Source: Chara braunii
Lineage: Eukaryota; Streptophyta; Charophyceae; Charales; Characeae
Direction of reading: 5' to 3'
NCBI GenBank assembly: GCA_003427395.1
Contig: BFEA01000684.1
Coordinates: 118,171 to 146,280, forward strand
DNA: 28,110 nt
Positions 1-10,712 of the stretch are shown here, piece after piece (positions within the stretch are counted from its first letter, which is position 1; every line of letters begins with the position of its first letter). Position numbers and translations under genes: made by a program. Below the pieces are notes generated by a model. The model was not told the origin of the DNA, did no database searches, and saw only the letters and a list, made by a program, of their open reading frames with translations.

Positions 1-59
<59 letters not shown>
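1..59. repeat. (CT)n microsatellite
   Basis: A pure CT dinucleotide run opens the window, so its true left end is outside. It is one of at least six CT/GA arrays in this window (see 4758-4812, 24821-25400, 27941-28015). Confidence 0.98.
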
Positions 60-61
<2 letters not shown>

Positions 62-62
62 C

Positions 63-171
63 CATGCAGCACACACAGAACGGCAACGGGTACAACCACG
101 GCGGGCGGATGATGGTCATGCAGTGGCATGCACACAGAAGGGCGGCGGGTACAACCATGACAGGCGGCCAA
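63..171. repeat. Imperfect tandem duplication, period about 64 bp
   Basis: Two imperfect copies (about 63-108 and 127-171) share the order CATGCA, CACACAGAA, GGGTACAACCA, GGCGG. No coding signal is seen. Confidence 0.6.
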
Positions 172-660
172 TTGCCAAGGGGGAACTCCCTGAGGTGAGG
201 TTGGAGCCTTTCAATTTCAAAAGTGCCCAATTTCAAAGTTGGGAGGCTATTTCCTGAAATCTTTTTCTCGTAGTTCGCGCCAAGGAAAAAAATTGTGCCT
301 AAGAAAAAAACAGCTCCGCCGGTCTGTATATTTCCTGGGAAGAGGGGGGGGAAGGTGGATATTACGTACGATTACCCAACAGAATTGCTTACCCGCCCAT
401 ACCCATCTGATTTTTTTTTTCACCACCCTATAACGGTTGTACCCATGCTTTTTTTTTCTTGGCCGCCCATACCTGCGGTTTTTCTCTTTTCACCGCCAAT
501 ACCCGCCCATGCCTGCCCGTGATCTCCACGTAGTGCAACCGTGCCTGCTCTGAAATCCACAAATAAAATTTATGCCTGCCCATACCGATGGCCCCCTCCG
601 GAAGGGTACCCGTACTTGCCCATAACCTGCCGGTTACAGTTGGGTACGGTCGGGTACGGA
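172..660. other. Gene-free T-rich interval with degenerate short repeats
   Basis: The interval holds several loose copies of a poly(T) run followed by CACC and CGCCCATACC-like words (about 390-520), then GGGTAC/GTACCC words at 606-680. Short open frames exist on the plus strand, but their composition is low-complexity and they show no recognisable domain. I see no gene here. Confidence 0.55.
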
Positions 661-1299
661 GAACGGTTACCCAGTACTGTTGTTTGTTGTGACCGTTACA
701 GTCATATTGTCGTTGCTCTTTATGCTAAGCTACACTTCCTGCTACGGTTTACCGTTGTGTTTTGCGTTGTGCACTGTTGTTATTGTTGTGCACAAGCGTT
801 GTGCTCATTGTGCACGGCGCTGCCTTCCGCCGTGTTTTGCACTGTGCATCAGTGTACATTGTTGGACGTGATGTGCTTCGCTAAGTTTGTTGCCTTCTTA
901 CCTACATTCCGAATAAAACACAAGGGGAGGGGGGGGTGCTTTATTCGAATGCAGTTTTTTCTAGACTGCGTAACAGTAGTTCGATTAGAGATTAAGGGAG
1001 TGTAACTTTAAAGTGGTGGTCAGACTTTGCGAAGGGGGTTATTGCTGTGACTTGGAGGTTCATCAGAATGCAGTGTTCTGCGTTTTTGGGTCGTGTATTT
1101 ATCATTTTCATTACGATTTGGCCATCATTGCAGGGCCCTCAACCGTTTGAAGAGTTCAAGGCTCTCTCACGCAAATCTGAGCGCACCTTTCTTGTATCTG
1201 AGTGACTGAATATCCCTCTCTTTGCCTTTCTTACTCTCAGTCCAGTCTGTTGGTTCGGAGAGGAAGGCGGCAGACGAGATTAAAACTCATAATCTGGGT

Positions 1300-1950
1300 T
1301 AAGTTTATTTTTCACATTTGGCCTTGTATAAATTTTAAAAAGTCACTTTCGCTAAGAGAAGCGTTGCCCGAATCTTTGCAAAACCAAGGAGTTAGTCAAT
1401 TTTTGGTTTTTCAAAATTCAACTTTGTATGAGATTTATATCTGGTTTAGTAGAAGTGGAAAGCCTTATTTTATAAGGGAAGTGCTGCCCGGATTTTTACT
1501 AAATCAGAAAGTAAGACACAATTTGACTTTGTAAAGTCATAATCATTTTCAAATTTTGTATTAAGCTTTATACAAATTTGAAATCGTACTTCTCTGGATG
1601 GAGTATCGCTGAAATTTCTACAAGTCTAAAGAGATAGTTAAATTTTGTTTTCGCAAGACCTTAAGTTTTATTTTGAGTTCATATCCGACTTAGTATAAAT
1701 CTGAGAAGTCTACTCCTCTAAAAGAGATGCTGCCCAATTTTTTGTTAAATTAGAGAGTTAGACAAAATTAGACTCTCCATAGTTAAATATCGTTTTAGAT
1801 TGTATATTCAGACGAGTATAAATTATGGTAAAACACTTTCTGTAAATGGAATGCTGGCGAAATTGTCTTAGTTTTGAGGAGTTATATTATATTTTAATAG
1901 ATTTGTTTTTGACAATCCACCTTGAATAGGGTAGATGTTGCCAAATTTTT
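1300..1950 (+). repeat. Tandem repeat of about 122 bp inside the plus LTR
   Basis: At least five diverged units are visible. The anchor word (G/A)(C/T)G(C/T)TGCCCG or a close variant recurs at about 1361, 1481, 1603, 1727 and 1851, each preceded by a TATAAAT-like stretch and a GGAAG/AGAGA word and followed by a GAG(T)TAG(T/A)CAAA word. The same repeat, inverted and with fewer units, is at 17950-18350. Confidence 0.8.
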
Positions 1951-2289
1951 TATTTTTTTTTTCCACTTGCTTAGATGTCAACTTAGATTTAGTCATTGGA
2001 AGGATTTGAGCGAAGTGTGATATGAACGTTTATTCTCCATACACTTATAGTTTGGTTGTGAGATTTGGCCTTTGTTGTGCTACCCAGTCATTTTTCAACC
2101 ATTTCGATCAAAGATCTGACTAGTTTCAGCCTTATCCTACGAGAATCATCTTTTGTTACCTTCTGATAATAGGTCGGTTGTCGATTCATCGGTTTACAAC
2201 TCAACTCTAACTCATTCTCGTCACTCAACCTAAAGGCCTTAGCCCCTTGTGAGTTAAATTGTTTTTTTGCGTTTTTACCTGGACTTTTA

Positions 2290-2573
2290 TTTAATGGCTA
2301 GGCTATCAGCCGGGCCGCCCGGGTCCCCGGTGGCCAGCCCGTGCAAGGACCAAGGAAGGTCCCAAAAAAAAAAAAAAAAAAACCAAAAACTACAAACAAA
2401 AACTATGTTATGCAGAAAAATAAACTGAACAACTTTTGCCTTAGGGTTACATCAAACTTCTTCACCAAATTTAAAATAAAAAATATTTTCAAAAATATAT
2501 ATATATATATATATATATTTTTTGCCCGGTCGGGCAAGTGACCCCGGGCCACTCTGGTAGCCTAGTTGAATGG
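2290..2573. mobile_element. Non-autonomous TIR element (MITE-like), 268 bp, with 8-bp target duplication
   Basis: The element (2298-2565) starts CTAGGCTATCAG and ends CTGGTAGCCTAG, a 12-bp terminal inverted repeat with one mismatch. It is flanked by TTTAATGG (2290-2297) and TTGAATGG (2566-2573), an 8-bp target duplication with one mismatch. The unoccupied site is in the homologous 5' LTR (17608-17615, complement TTGAATGA), where a single copy is present and the flanks run on directly. The interior has a GC-rich palindromic start, an A18 run (2365-2382) and an (AT)n tract (about 2494-2518), with no coding capacity. An 8-bp duplication fits the hAT superfamily, but the termini are not the usual CAGGG type, so the family is left open. 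Confidence 0.85.
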
Positions 2574-3122
2574 TCATTTAAAAAGGTACTGAGTATTTTA
2601 TTATAGAAGGTTAGACAAAGGTTGGGGCTTGAGTGGTTAAGGCGGGGGGTATGTGTGCACAAAGTGGTTGAAGTTGACCCCGTGTAGTGTGTGATTTGTC
2701 GATGTTGAATCCTAGTTGTGATTAGAGGTATATTCTGAGAGTGGAAGTCCAGATTTGATTTTGACTACGATCATAAATATATTTTTGAATGGAGTGATTG
2801 TGAGAATGTTCGTCGCGTGTTTTCTATAACCCTTTCTGTTTGTATGGGGTATATCCACGCGGCCCCCTATAATCGTGCGTATTGGTCAAATAGACTTGTA
2901 TCGAGAGAAAATGGGAGGATCTTATTTTCCCATCTTTTGCTTTTTAGAGTTTTAATGGTTGGACGTTAAGGTTCGTAGCAGTTCTCAAAGTTAAGCCCCT
3001 TGACCTGTTTCCATACCTCCAATAATTGAACCCCACTTTTAGTGTTAGGGGTATCCAGCTGCTACAAAGTGTCGAGGCCCGCCTACCACTCGTATGTGCA
3101 AGGTGCAAAAAGAATATGACTC

Positions 3123-3142
3123 ACAATCGCCTTAGCGATTGT
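3123..3142. repeat. Perfect 8-bp hairpin in the plus LTR
   Basis: ACAATCGC, a CTTA loop and GCGATTGT form a perfect short inverted repeat in the downstream part of this LTR copy. Confidence 0.7.
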
Positions 3143-4013
3143 CTAGCGTCAAGAGATTAATCCCCTAAGGTGTGTGTCAGTCAACACGTGAGTATCGAAA
3201 GCGATCATTGAGGGTCTCATGATTATAAGTATTACATAGTACGTCATCAGTGCGACTGCTTGCGTATTTATGCATGGCTAGTCGATATGACAGAGTCTGC
3301 GTCCTCACAATATTTATTTAGGTCTCGCGTGTGACGCCCAACTATTTCGTGTGTCAGAAAAGTTATGGTTGGATACAAGATAGGCTAGGCGTGTTTTGTC
3401 TAGGTAACTTTATTTTTGTTTTAGTGTGGTGTAACGCATGGTTAGATGGATCCTCCTAGTCGACTAGCGCCGAGTCGCGCTTGGGACAGTAGCCCCCAAT
3501 GCATCACCTCTTGTACGGGTCCGATAGAGGTGTGCGACCTCGCATATCCCCTATGCTACAATGTATGAGAAACACCCTCGGTTGGGCTACCTCTGCGATT
3601 GCAACTGAGTAACTTTCTCTTGTGGTTCGGTAGCTCGGCGGGGATACGCCTGTCCAAGGGTGGTAACAGCCCCTTGGGCAGAGGTAAGTTGTACCTTGCG
3701 TGACCCTATCCTATCGTAGGGGTTCGCAAGAGGTATGGTTGGTGCTCTCAGCCATAGCGGTGAAAGCTCCACCACGAAAACGTTCTGCACAAATCTTGCG
3801 TGACGCAGTGAGAAGGTCCCCCTGCAGTACCGATGCGCTGAACATCGTCGTCATCATCATCAAGGTCGTTGTCACATTGCTACTCGAATGTGCTGCCGAG
3901 ATTTCAACCGTGTTTCATCGTGGTAGTCATCGAGGTCGAGGAGCTCGACATCTACATCACTTGGACCAATTTCATACTATCCGTCTTCGTGGCCGTTAAC
4001 CGGAGTGAGGCGC

Positions 4014-5013
4014 ATGTATCTGGCCCTATTCTAAGGAAAGGATCATTCTCATTTTACACATTTGGTGAGTAGTAAAGCGTGATTCATCATTACGTTCGTC
4101 GACTTATCATCGCATCGTCATTGTGATGTTGATCGTCACATCATTATTGTGTCTTCATCATCATCGGCAGTAAGGTGCTCATCCACATTGTCGTGCTCAT
4201 TGGCGTTGTCATGCTTATTACAATTGTGGCACTCATCAGGATAGTCACGATCACACTTCTCACGATCTTCCTCTTCACACCGAGGTTTTCTTCTCCTTCG
4301 AAGTCTCATTGGTCTTCTTCGACGTGATCGTTATGATAGTGTTCGTGTTGCTTGTCTTCGTGATCTTCGTGATCGGGTTGTTCGATTGGACTTGGGGATA
4401 GGGGCGAAAGACTAGTCGAGTTGTCTAGTAGCTGGTTCCCTCCAAAGTTTTCCTCAGGATAGCTGGTGTTGTTCGTCGCATTGTTATTGTTAGCGTTGTT
4501 CGTCATGGTAATCGCCATTATCACATTCTCCATTAATATGATCGCTACCATCATCGAGCTCGCCCTCATCATGAGCTCTCTCACTTGCTCGTGCGATTAG
4601 TTGAGGTGCTGCTTTTAATAGTGGTCGCCATCGTGTTACTCGACTTTGTGATCCTTACGATCAGACTGATCACCATGCTCGTCATGACCATAACGGTCAT
4701 CATTCACCTCATAATGGTCCTCGTACTTGGGCACAAATGTGCTCGGGGGTGCGCATGTAGAGAGAGAGAGAGAGAGTGAGAGAGAGAGAGTGAGAGAGAG
4801 AGAGAGAGAGAGTATCTGCTAAGAGGAGGCATCAGACGCATGTACCTTCCTATATTTTAGTGAAAGGTTCATTTTCTCTTCTTACATTCACGTGCAGCAA
4901 GGTCCGAATACAGTAATGGGGGATAGCAACGGGTGTATCTGCCAGGGAGCTAACACATTATAGCAGAAGATTCATTCTCATTCTGCACATTTGGTGGGTA
5001 GTATCGTAGTGGA
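4014..5013 (+). repeat. Three copies of a dispersed block (GAAAGATTCATTCTCATT type)
   Basis: Copies at 4014-4080, 4839-4890 and 4932-5005 share the order ATGTATCTG or ATGTACCTT, a GGAAAGGATCATT/GAAGATTCATT core, CTCATTTTACACATT and TTTGGTGAGTAGTA. A fourth copy is at 12220-12283 inside the protease-to-RT insert of the Gypsy element, which links the two regions. Confidence 0.7.
4758..4812. repeat. (GA)n microsatellite
   Basis: A GA dinucleotide run with two GTGA interruptions. Confidence 0.95.
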
Positions 5014-5270
5014 GTACGGACATCGTTGCTCCTCACGTTTGTTTTCGTGGTCGTCATCGAGGTTGTGGCGATCCACACGTTGTTCGTGAATGGTGGTCAT
5101 CATACTCATCCTAGTACTTAATGTTGCCATTGCACTACTCGTTAAGCTTATTGTTGGTGGTCAAGTATTGCCTGTGGTGGTAGCGTTGCCCGATGTTGTC
5201 CCTTGTGTCTATCATTTGCATGGTGTGCTCTGTCCCAGAGGTCCCCATTTCAATGAGCTGGCTTTTTCTT

Positions 5271-5804
5271 AGTTTTGGATCAAATTTGGTCGTATCAGAA
5301 GCCAGATGCATTCATACTGCAACATTTTACTTCATTAGATATGGAGTTTTTTTTTTAGATAGGCAAAGGTGATGGTGATGTTGGTTTTTGTATTGGGATA
5401 GTGGAAAGAAAAACAAAGAGCAAACAGATAGTCGAGATGGAAAGGAGTGAACAGAATAGTGGCGACAAAGAAAGAGGGTCTTGAGGATGGTATAGAGCAA
5501 GCCACTGAGTTTTCTGCACGGTTATCAAAAAGTGTTAACTTATAGATTACGCCCAGTCTTTCGTTGACCTAGTTAAACACAAGCAATACCAACCGTTTCC
5601 CCGTTTTCCACCTTTCCCTCAATCTTTTTCTCTGCTTTGATACAAATATCTGAAGTTTTACACACATTTTACTTAATTAACTCTCATATTAAATTTTGAA
5701 ATAAAATCAACAAATAATAAGTAGCTTAGTGATTATTCGGACAACGACAAGATAGTACGGCTAACAGAATACGAGATCATAAGTATAAGATATCCATATA
5801 CCTG
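5271..5804. other. Gene-free interval
   Basis: A purine-rich stretch (about 5395-5480) is followed by AT-rich sequence. There is no open frame of note and no alignment to the LTR beyond 5805. Nothing functional is seen. Confidence 0.5.
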
Positions 5805-6750
5805 AGTGTTCCCTCCTTCCAGAAACCCCGCATGACCTCCGACATAGCTCCCGCAATCGGTGAGCAAATCCCCCATAGGGTCTTGATGCAGTCTTGTAGG
5901 TTGGAATCCCACCTGCCGCCTTCCTCTTCTAAACGTCAGAGTAGACTGAGAGTAAGAAGAGTAAAGGAAGCAAAGTTAGTCCCTCAAGGTTAAGAAAAAT
6001 TCACTCAGACTCTCGTGGAGAGGTCTTTGTTACCTTCAAATCTCGAAGACCCCGTAATGGTGGCCAATAACATGTAGGTCCTCCGATAGCGATAGTACCA
6101 ATGATGATTGCAGTAGTTATTCCAAACAAGAGCATTTCATCGGTGCCGAACACTGCAGCAATTACTACCTGAACGCATGTCAACAGTGGTCTTAATGAGG
6201 GTATTGCGGTAATAGTCAGAGTGTAACAACAACGGTCCACCCCTACAACAATAGCAGTTGAAGACTCAACTGCAGCAGCACTTCAAGCCCCGGTAGCAGT
6301 TGATGGCACAGTAATACCGCCTCAATGCACAACAATATCTTTTCAGAAAATGTAGTAATCATATTTGGGTACACGGAAAGAGTGGCACCTCATTTCGTAG
6401 CAGCAGTCAACACTTCAGCAGAAAGATGGAATGACGATTCATGCAATCATGGCATGTGAGCCGCTTGCTATGACTAAAATCCACAACACTTTGAATCGGG
6501 AACCCGCTCCTGTTAAAGAGTTGTAGCCCTTGGACCTATAATTCGCATGCTTGAGCAGGAACAATACCACTATCCTAGCCTAATGGACGTATCAATAGTT
6601 TGGTACCGAAGATCGTTGTTGCTGAGACCTCGCAACAACTTGAATAACAATAGCTAGGATCATCAGAAGTAGAAACCCCGATATAAAAAAATCGGTAGCA
6701 GTTTAAATAATTTATATTGCAACGACCTCGGTCATACCCGATAGTAGTCA
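5805..6750 (-). mobile_element. Remnant of the 3' LTR of the main Gypsy element
   Basis: 5805-6070 aligns in the same orientation with 19640-19900 of the 5' LTR. Shared words include AGCTCCCGCAATCGGTG, CCCGCCTGCCGCCTTCCTCT (one change), ACTGAGAGTAAGAAG/ACTTAGAATAAGAAG, CTCTCAGACTCGCAGGAGAG (diverged) and CCCCGCAATGGCGGCCAA (two changes). 6070-6750 has the same GTAGCAGCA-rich character as 19900-21350 but aligns poorly. Sequence below 5805 does not match the rest of the LTR, so only its 5' part survives. Its start on the minus strand may be the TG at about 6750, just after the end of the third ORF. No clear polypurine tract was found. Confidence 0.65.
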
Positions 6751-6761
6751 AACAGCCACCT

Positions 6762-8527
6762 CTAAAAAAAAAAAAACAGTTGATTCCTTCTAAGTAAAGA
6801 CCCAACATCGATGACCCTTCTGGCGGCAGAAAATCCCAGCTCCCCAATCTCTATTGCCTCATCTGCCCTCTCATTTGCCTGCCCTGCCTCTTGCGATCTC
6901 TGGTGGGCTGCCTCCCTTCGATCCTCATATCTGGCCCACAGCTCATCAATCCTCTGCTCACTTGTCTTAGGGTCAGTTGGTGGCATCGGCGCTATCCCTG
7001 CAGCCTCCATCCTGTCTCTTTGCTCATGTAACTCTGCGAGGCGGGCCTGTATCCTGGCAGACTTTGCCTCTGCAACCTCATCTGGCACCCTCTCCGCTCT
7101 CATTCCCCGGACTTCCCTGGTTGGAGCCTGCGTGCCCCCCTCTGGCTCAACGTGCGCTGACCCAGGTGATGGCCCAACCGGAATAGGCCCCTCAATATCA
7201 GGGTGCTCAGCTGCATGCGCGGCTAGGTGCGAATCAATGACTATGCGGGACTCAGTCCTCCATCCCTCTTCTGGTCCCCGCACCTCAACCTCCTGTCTGA
7301 GTGACATAGTGGCTTCTGGCGGGGGTACTGGAGTCTCCTGGTTGTCTGGCTTCGGGACTCCATCTGGCCAAGACTGCCACATCTGGATTGGAACTGGGGT
7401 GCAAGGGGGAGTATCACCCTCTATCATAATAACCTCTCTAGCTGATAACTCCTTCTGGCCATGCGGCTCAGCCTCCGAATCCGGGCGAGCCGGCTCCTCT
7501 CCCGATGGATCCATTAGGCCCACTCCTGCTGAAGGGGCCTCCCACTGGGAAGCATCAAGATGGGCTTCCAGACTCCTGAACGGTGTTGCTGATGACTCAC
7601 CCTTCCCTTGCTCTGATAATCACGGCGAAGGTCCCCATAGGTCACTCCCTGTAACCTGACGGAACTCCACCTGCCCAAGTCCACAAGTAGGGAAGGACTC
7701 TGTCGCCCGAGTAAGTCTTGCTCGCCCTCCTTCTCGCTGTGCCAAAGCCTTCCGGCCTCCCCTGGTCGCAATTGACTCTCTTGGCTCCAGATCCCTTAGC
7801 CTCTTGCTTCATCGCCTCCTATCGACCCTGGGCTCTGGCCTGCCTGGTTCTGGCCGCCGAAACGCCTCCCTTAATTGGGCCTGGCAATCCTCCCAATTGC
7901 ATGCCCGATCCCGGATTTGTCTCGTCAGTAGTCGCTCCGCCTCTTTGGTCCAAATGAGTAGAGTCTGCATCCACTCGTCTCTTTGAACCCCTTGCTCACT
8001 CATATATTGCTCATAGGCCGGAATGAATTCTTTCGCATTCCCTTCCTCCAGGCGAATAGGTAGCCCATCACGCCTCACAGGCGAAGCCCTCAATCTCTGC
8101 ATCCTTGCCTCTACCTCTGGCCAGGTCAACGCCTCCTCACTTATTTGTGCGATAGGCTCCTCAAATCTCCCAATCCCTCTCAAATGTCGTATCCTCTCAA
8201 ATACGTCCCATCCTCTCTGAGTCGCATGATCCCGGTAGACGTCTAGGAAGAGTTCGATGTTGTCATCATCAAATACGGGTGTAGGCTCTCTCCTGAAGGG
8301 TCATGCCGCTCTCCCCCTCCGGATGCCCCGAGAGGTCTCTGTCGTGGCTGTGTGTCCCTCCCGCCTCTCTGCATGGCTGTCTTCAAGAAGTCAGACCTGC
8401 ACATCAGGTGGAAAGAAGCAAACAGGCACACAACAGGATCAACATACAGGTTCAACAGCCTTAGAGCAAACACACACCCAATCTCAGACACACCAAACCC
8501 CTCCTTCTTTCTATCCGGCCTAGCCAT
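6762..8527 (-). pseudogene. Third ORF downstream of pol, gag-like and apparently spliced (decayed)
   Basis: A reading path starts at 8527 (residues MARPDRKKEG) and is broken by an intron ending in a strong acceptor at 8397 (pyrimidine-rich tract, then TGTGCAG). It continues in one frame, after a TGA at 8301-8303, to 7809. That part contains two similar helical modules. The first starts near 8270 (FDDDNIELFLDVYRDHA...GW...RHLRGIGRFEEPI) and the second near 8050 (GNAKEFIPAYEQYMSEQGV...W.QTLLIWTKEAERLL...W..CQAQLREAFRRP). Both follow the F-x-G/D...F...Y...W...L/F pattern of Gag capsid domains. After further frame breaks (7514-7811), 7523-6762 encodes an acidic, proline-rich segment and then a charged coiled coil (EAKSARIQARLAELHEQRDRMEAAG and on). 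Plant Gypsy elements can carry an env-like ORF here, but I see no signal peptide or membrane helix; Gag-like is my inference. Confidence 0.6.
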
Positions 8528-8579
8528 AATCTGTGATACTTAGAACGAGAGTTTATTTAGAAAGGGATTGTAGCTTTAC

Positions 8580-10241
8580 CTATTCCCTGGCCATGAACTT
8601 TTTTAATCTTGTCCCGGATACCCAAACTTTTCATTCCGTTCCACTCAGCTCCTCGATCTGATAAGCCCCAAATTCGGCGCACCGCACTATCCTGTAGGGC
8701 CCCAACCACCTTTTGTCGAGCTTCCTCGACCACTGTTTTTCCAAGGAAGAGTCGTATAGTAATACGATGTCTCCAACTGTCAAAGGTTCTTTCCTCACTC
8801 GCGCCATCTGATCCCACCGCATCTTATCCTCCATTCGACTCCTCTCGGCATGCTTGGAAGCCTCGTGTATCCTTTCCTCAGTCGCGCCCACCTGCCGTGC
8901 CCAAATATCGAGCAACTCTTCAAACAACACGTTCGTCTCCAAGTCTTAACGCCTCCAAGTCTTCAGGAAGCTCTCGATGGGGAAGGTGGCATGCCTCCCA
9001 TACCACAGAGTGGCAGGCGCGTACTTGGTTGTCCTCTTTACCGTGACGTTCTCTACGAAGAAGGCTGCTCGCAGAAACTTTGGTCACTGGCCGGGTTTGC
9101 CATCCGTCCATTTGGCTAGGAGATTCGTGATGGTACTACGCCCCCTCTCCACAGGTGCATTTGCTTGAGGGTGCGCAACGGTAGTATAATTTGCCACGAC
9201 GCCATATCCCGCAACCAAAGTCTGCACCTCGTTACAGGTGAACTCCGCTCCTCGATCCATCACGAACTCTTTGACGAAAGGGTAACACAGATAATACTCT
9301 TCGATACAGCTGGTCAAAATTGGGTCGGTCTTCGTGCGAATAGCTCGCTCGTCCACAAACTCAATAAGGTTATCTCGTGCATCAAAAATGTAATTACACC
9401 CGTTCTCCCCAGTCGGCATGAAGAGTAGATCCAAATGTACGACTGCACCTACCTCTCTTTCCAGCCTTGGGTGTAGGGGTTCCCCTGGTCTTCGCGCCGA
9501 CCTCTCTTGGCAAGGGACACAAGATTGGGAATACTTGATGACCATGCTCAGCACCTCATCCCAATGGTATAGTTCGCTTATCTTTGCACATGTGGCACAT
9601 ATCCCTTTGTGCCCTCCTGCTATACCATCATGTAACACCGCTATAATACCGATTTGTCGGTTCCTCCCGCATACAATCCGCTTGGGGTTCCCGACTTGTC
9701 GTTTGATGAACAAATGGTCATTCCTCACCGCATAGAGATGCCTCATCTTTTGAGCTTTAACGCTTTCATCTCGGTCCCTCATTTCACAAGATAGGAGTCG
9801 GCCTAGCTCAAGATAGATCCCATCATACTCCTCTGCCCGAAATGCCTCTTTAATCTCCCCTTCTTCGAACTCATCGTCCTGACTCTCAGAAACGAGGTCC
9901 TCACCCTCAACTAGACTTAAGGAGTTTTTTCGGTCAAAGTCTCCTTGCAGAAGCGTATTCGTGAGCAGGTACATCCCTCCCATTAACTGCTCATGCTCCT
10001 TTATCTGAGTAGGGTCCCCCTCTATCGTTCTCACCTCCTCCACCAAGTCATGTGTACCTGCCAATGCCAATTTCATCATCCAGTGAACATCCTTGTCCCC
10101 CCATGGGTCCTCCTCCTGAAACGGCTTGAGGACTAAATCTGCCTTCTGCTCATACCCTCTCGGCGTTATCCATATGGGGTGGCTGACACAGTTGGGCACT
10201 CGCAAGGACCACTTGTTTATATGGAGGCGGACGTCTTCTTC
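8580..10241 (-). pseudogene. Integrase region of the Ty3/Gypsy pol (with in-frame stops)
   Basis: This inserts retroelement cDNA into the host chromosome. An open stretch of 373 codons (10205-9087) shows the HHCC zinc finger (H192, H199, C229, C232) and the catalytic core D259 (VHLDLL), D317 (FVMDRGAEF) and E353 (HPQANAPVERG), giving a D,D-35-E spacing. After a TGA (9084-9086) and a TAA (8946-8948) the same frame continues into the GPY/F module (LGPYRIVRC...EFGAYQIEEL, about 8700-8640), a TGA at 8631-8633, and a basic tail ending at 8580. There is no chromodomain. The TGA at 9084 sits where a Trp before PKFL would read well, so a G-to-A change is likely. Together with RT and RNase H it forms one continuous minus-strand frame. 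Confidence 0.93.
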
Positions 10242-10712
10242 CTAATACGGGAACCCATCAACTGATGGAGTATCTTCAGTCGAAACCTGATTTAAGTTGT
10301 CCCAGTTAACGCGGCTTAGGCCATCGGCCTTGTTCTTGTTCCTTGGAATCCTTTCCAACTCAAAGTTAAACATCCAAATGTACCCCAACCATCGAGCGAT
10401 GGTTGGGTCAGATGGAGTATAATTCTTCAGAGAACAGGCAAGCGCCATGGGATCTGCCCTCAATATGAACCTCCTGCCGAAAACATAGTTCCGGAAGATC
10501 CTTAGGCAATGGAGTACCGCGAGTGTCTCCTTTTTAAACCGAGAGTAGTTTCTCTCAGTCGTATTAAGAGTTCGGCTTTCAAACCTTAGCGGCCTCTCCT
10601 TTCCTTCAGTATCCGCTTGAATTAAGACTCCTCCCAAGGCAGTCGGCCCAGCGTCTGTCTTGATGATGAAAGGTTTTTCCTTTGTCCCTTCATAGTTTGG
10701 CGCCCCCAATAC
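10242..10712 (-). pseudogene. RNase H domain of the Ty3/Gypsy pol
   Basis: This removes the RNA strand during reverse transcription. The open stretch of 155 codons carries the expected acidic positions in order: TDAGPTALGG (first Asp), ERNYSRFKKETLAVL (Glu), FILRADPMAL (second Asp) and IPRNKNKADGLSR (last Asp). It continues from the RT in the same frame after a TAA at 10713-10715 and is separated from the integrase only by a TAG at 10242-10244. Family length and order (RT, RNase H, IN) are those of Ty3/Gypsy. Confidence 0.92.

Larger units (their letters stand above)
660..3844 (+). mobile_element. Plus-strand LTR copy related to the main Gypsy element (solo or orphan LTR)
   Basis: From about 1110 to 3844 this stretch aligns, inverted, with the 5' LTR of the minus-strand element. 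1110-1297 matches the complement of 19730-19900, 1305-1950 matches 17950-18340, 2100-2298 plus 2566-2700 matches 17500-17800, and 3100-3844 matches 16234-17020. Both copies end in CA (3844 and 16234). No primer binding site follows 3844; the next bases are TCGTCGTCATCATC. Compared with the other LTR it lacks the hairpin-bearing section (18350-19725) and has an extra 268-bp insertion at 2298. The left edge is uncertain: 660-1110 has the GTTGCTGTT-like composition of the other U3 regions but no clean alignment. The LTR assignment is an inference from pairwise reading by eye. Confidence 0.75.
3845..5270. repeat. Cryptically simple GTC/ATC-rich DNA
   Basis: The stretch is built from endlessly varied CATCGTC, GTCATC, GTTGTC and TGATCGT words and gives long open frames on both strands by lack of stops alone. 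None shows a domain; the translations are runs of V, I, L, M, N and T. Embedded are a (GA)n array at 4758-4812 and three copies of a conserved block around GAAAGATTCATTCTCATT (4014-4080, 4839-4890, 4932-5005). It directly follows the CA end of the plus LTR. I do not call a gene here. Confidence 0.7.

Noticed and set aside
4306-4779. Two facing open frames (4306-4584 minus, 4585-4779 plus) as genes
   Set aside because: Both come from GTC/ATC-type low-complexity DNA with almost no stops; translations are runs of a few residues without a domain.
4014-5013. CRISPR-like array from regularly recurring blocks
   Set aside because: Only three diverged copies with very unequal spacing in a eukaryotic repeat context.
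5288-5312. Sequence TTGGTCGTATCAGAAGCCAG, resembling the tRNA-Met primer site TGGTATCAGAGC
   Set aside because: It needs two inserted bases and a further insertion, and no LTR end in CA precedes it; chance similarity is likelier.
6811-7659. Long plus-strand open frame of 282 codons
   Set aside because: It is antisense to the gag-like third ORF, Ser/Ala/Pro-rich, and has no domain of its own.
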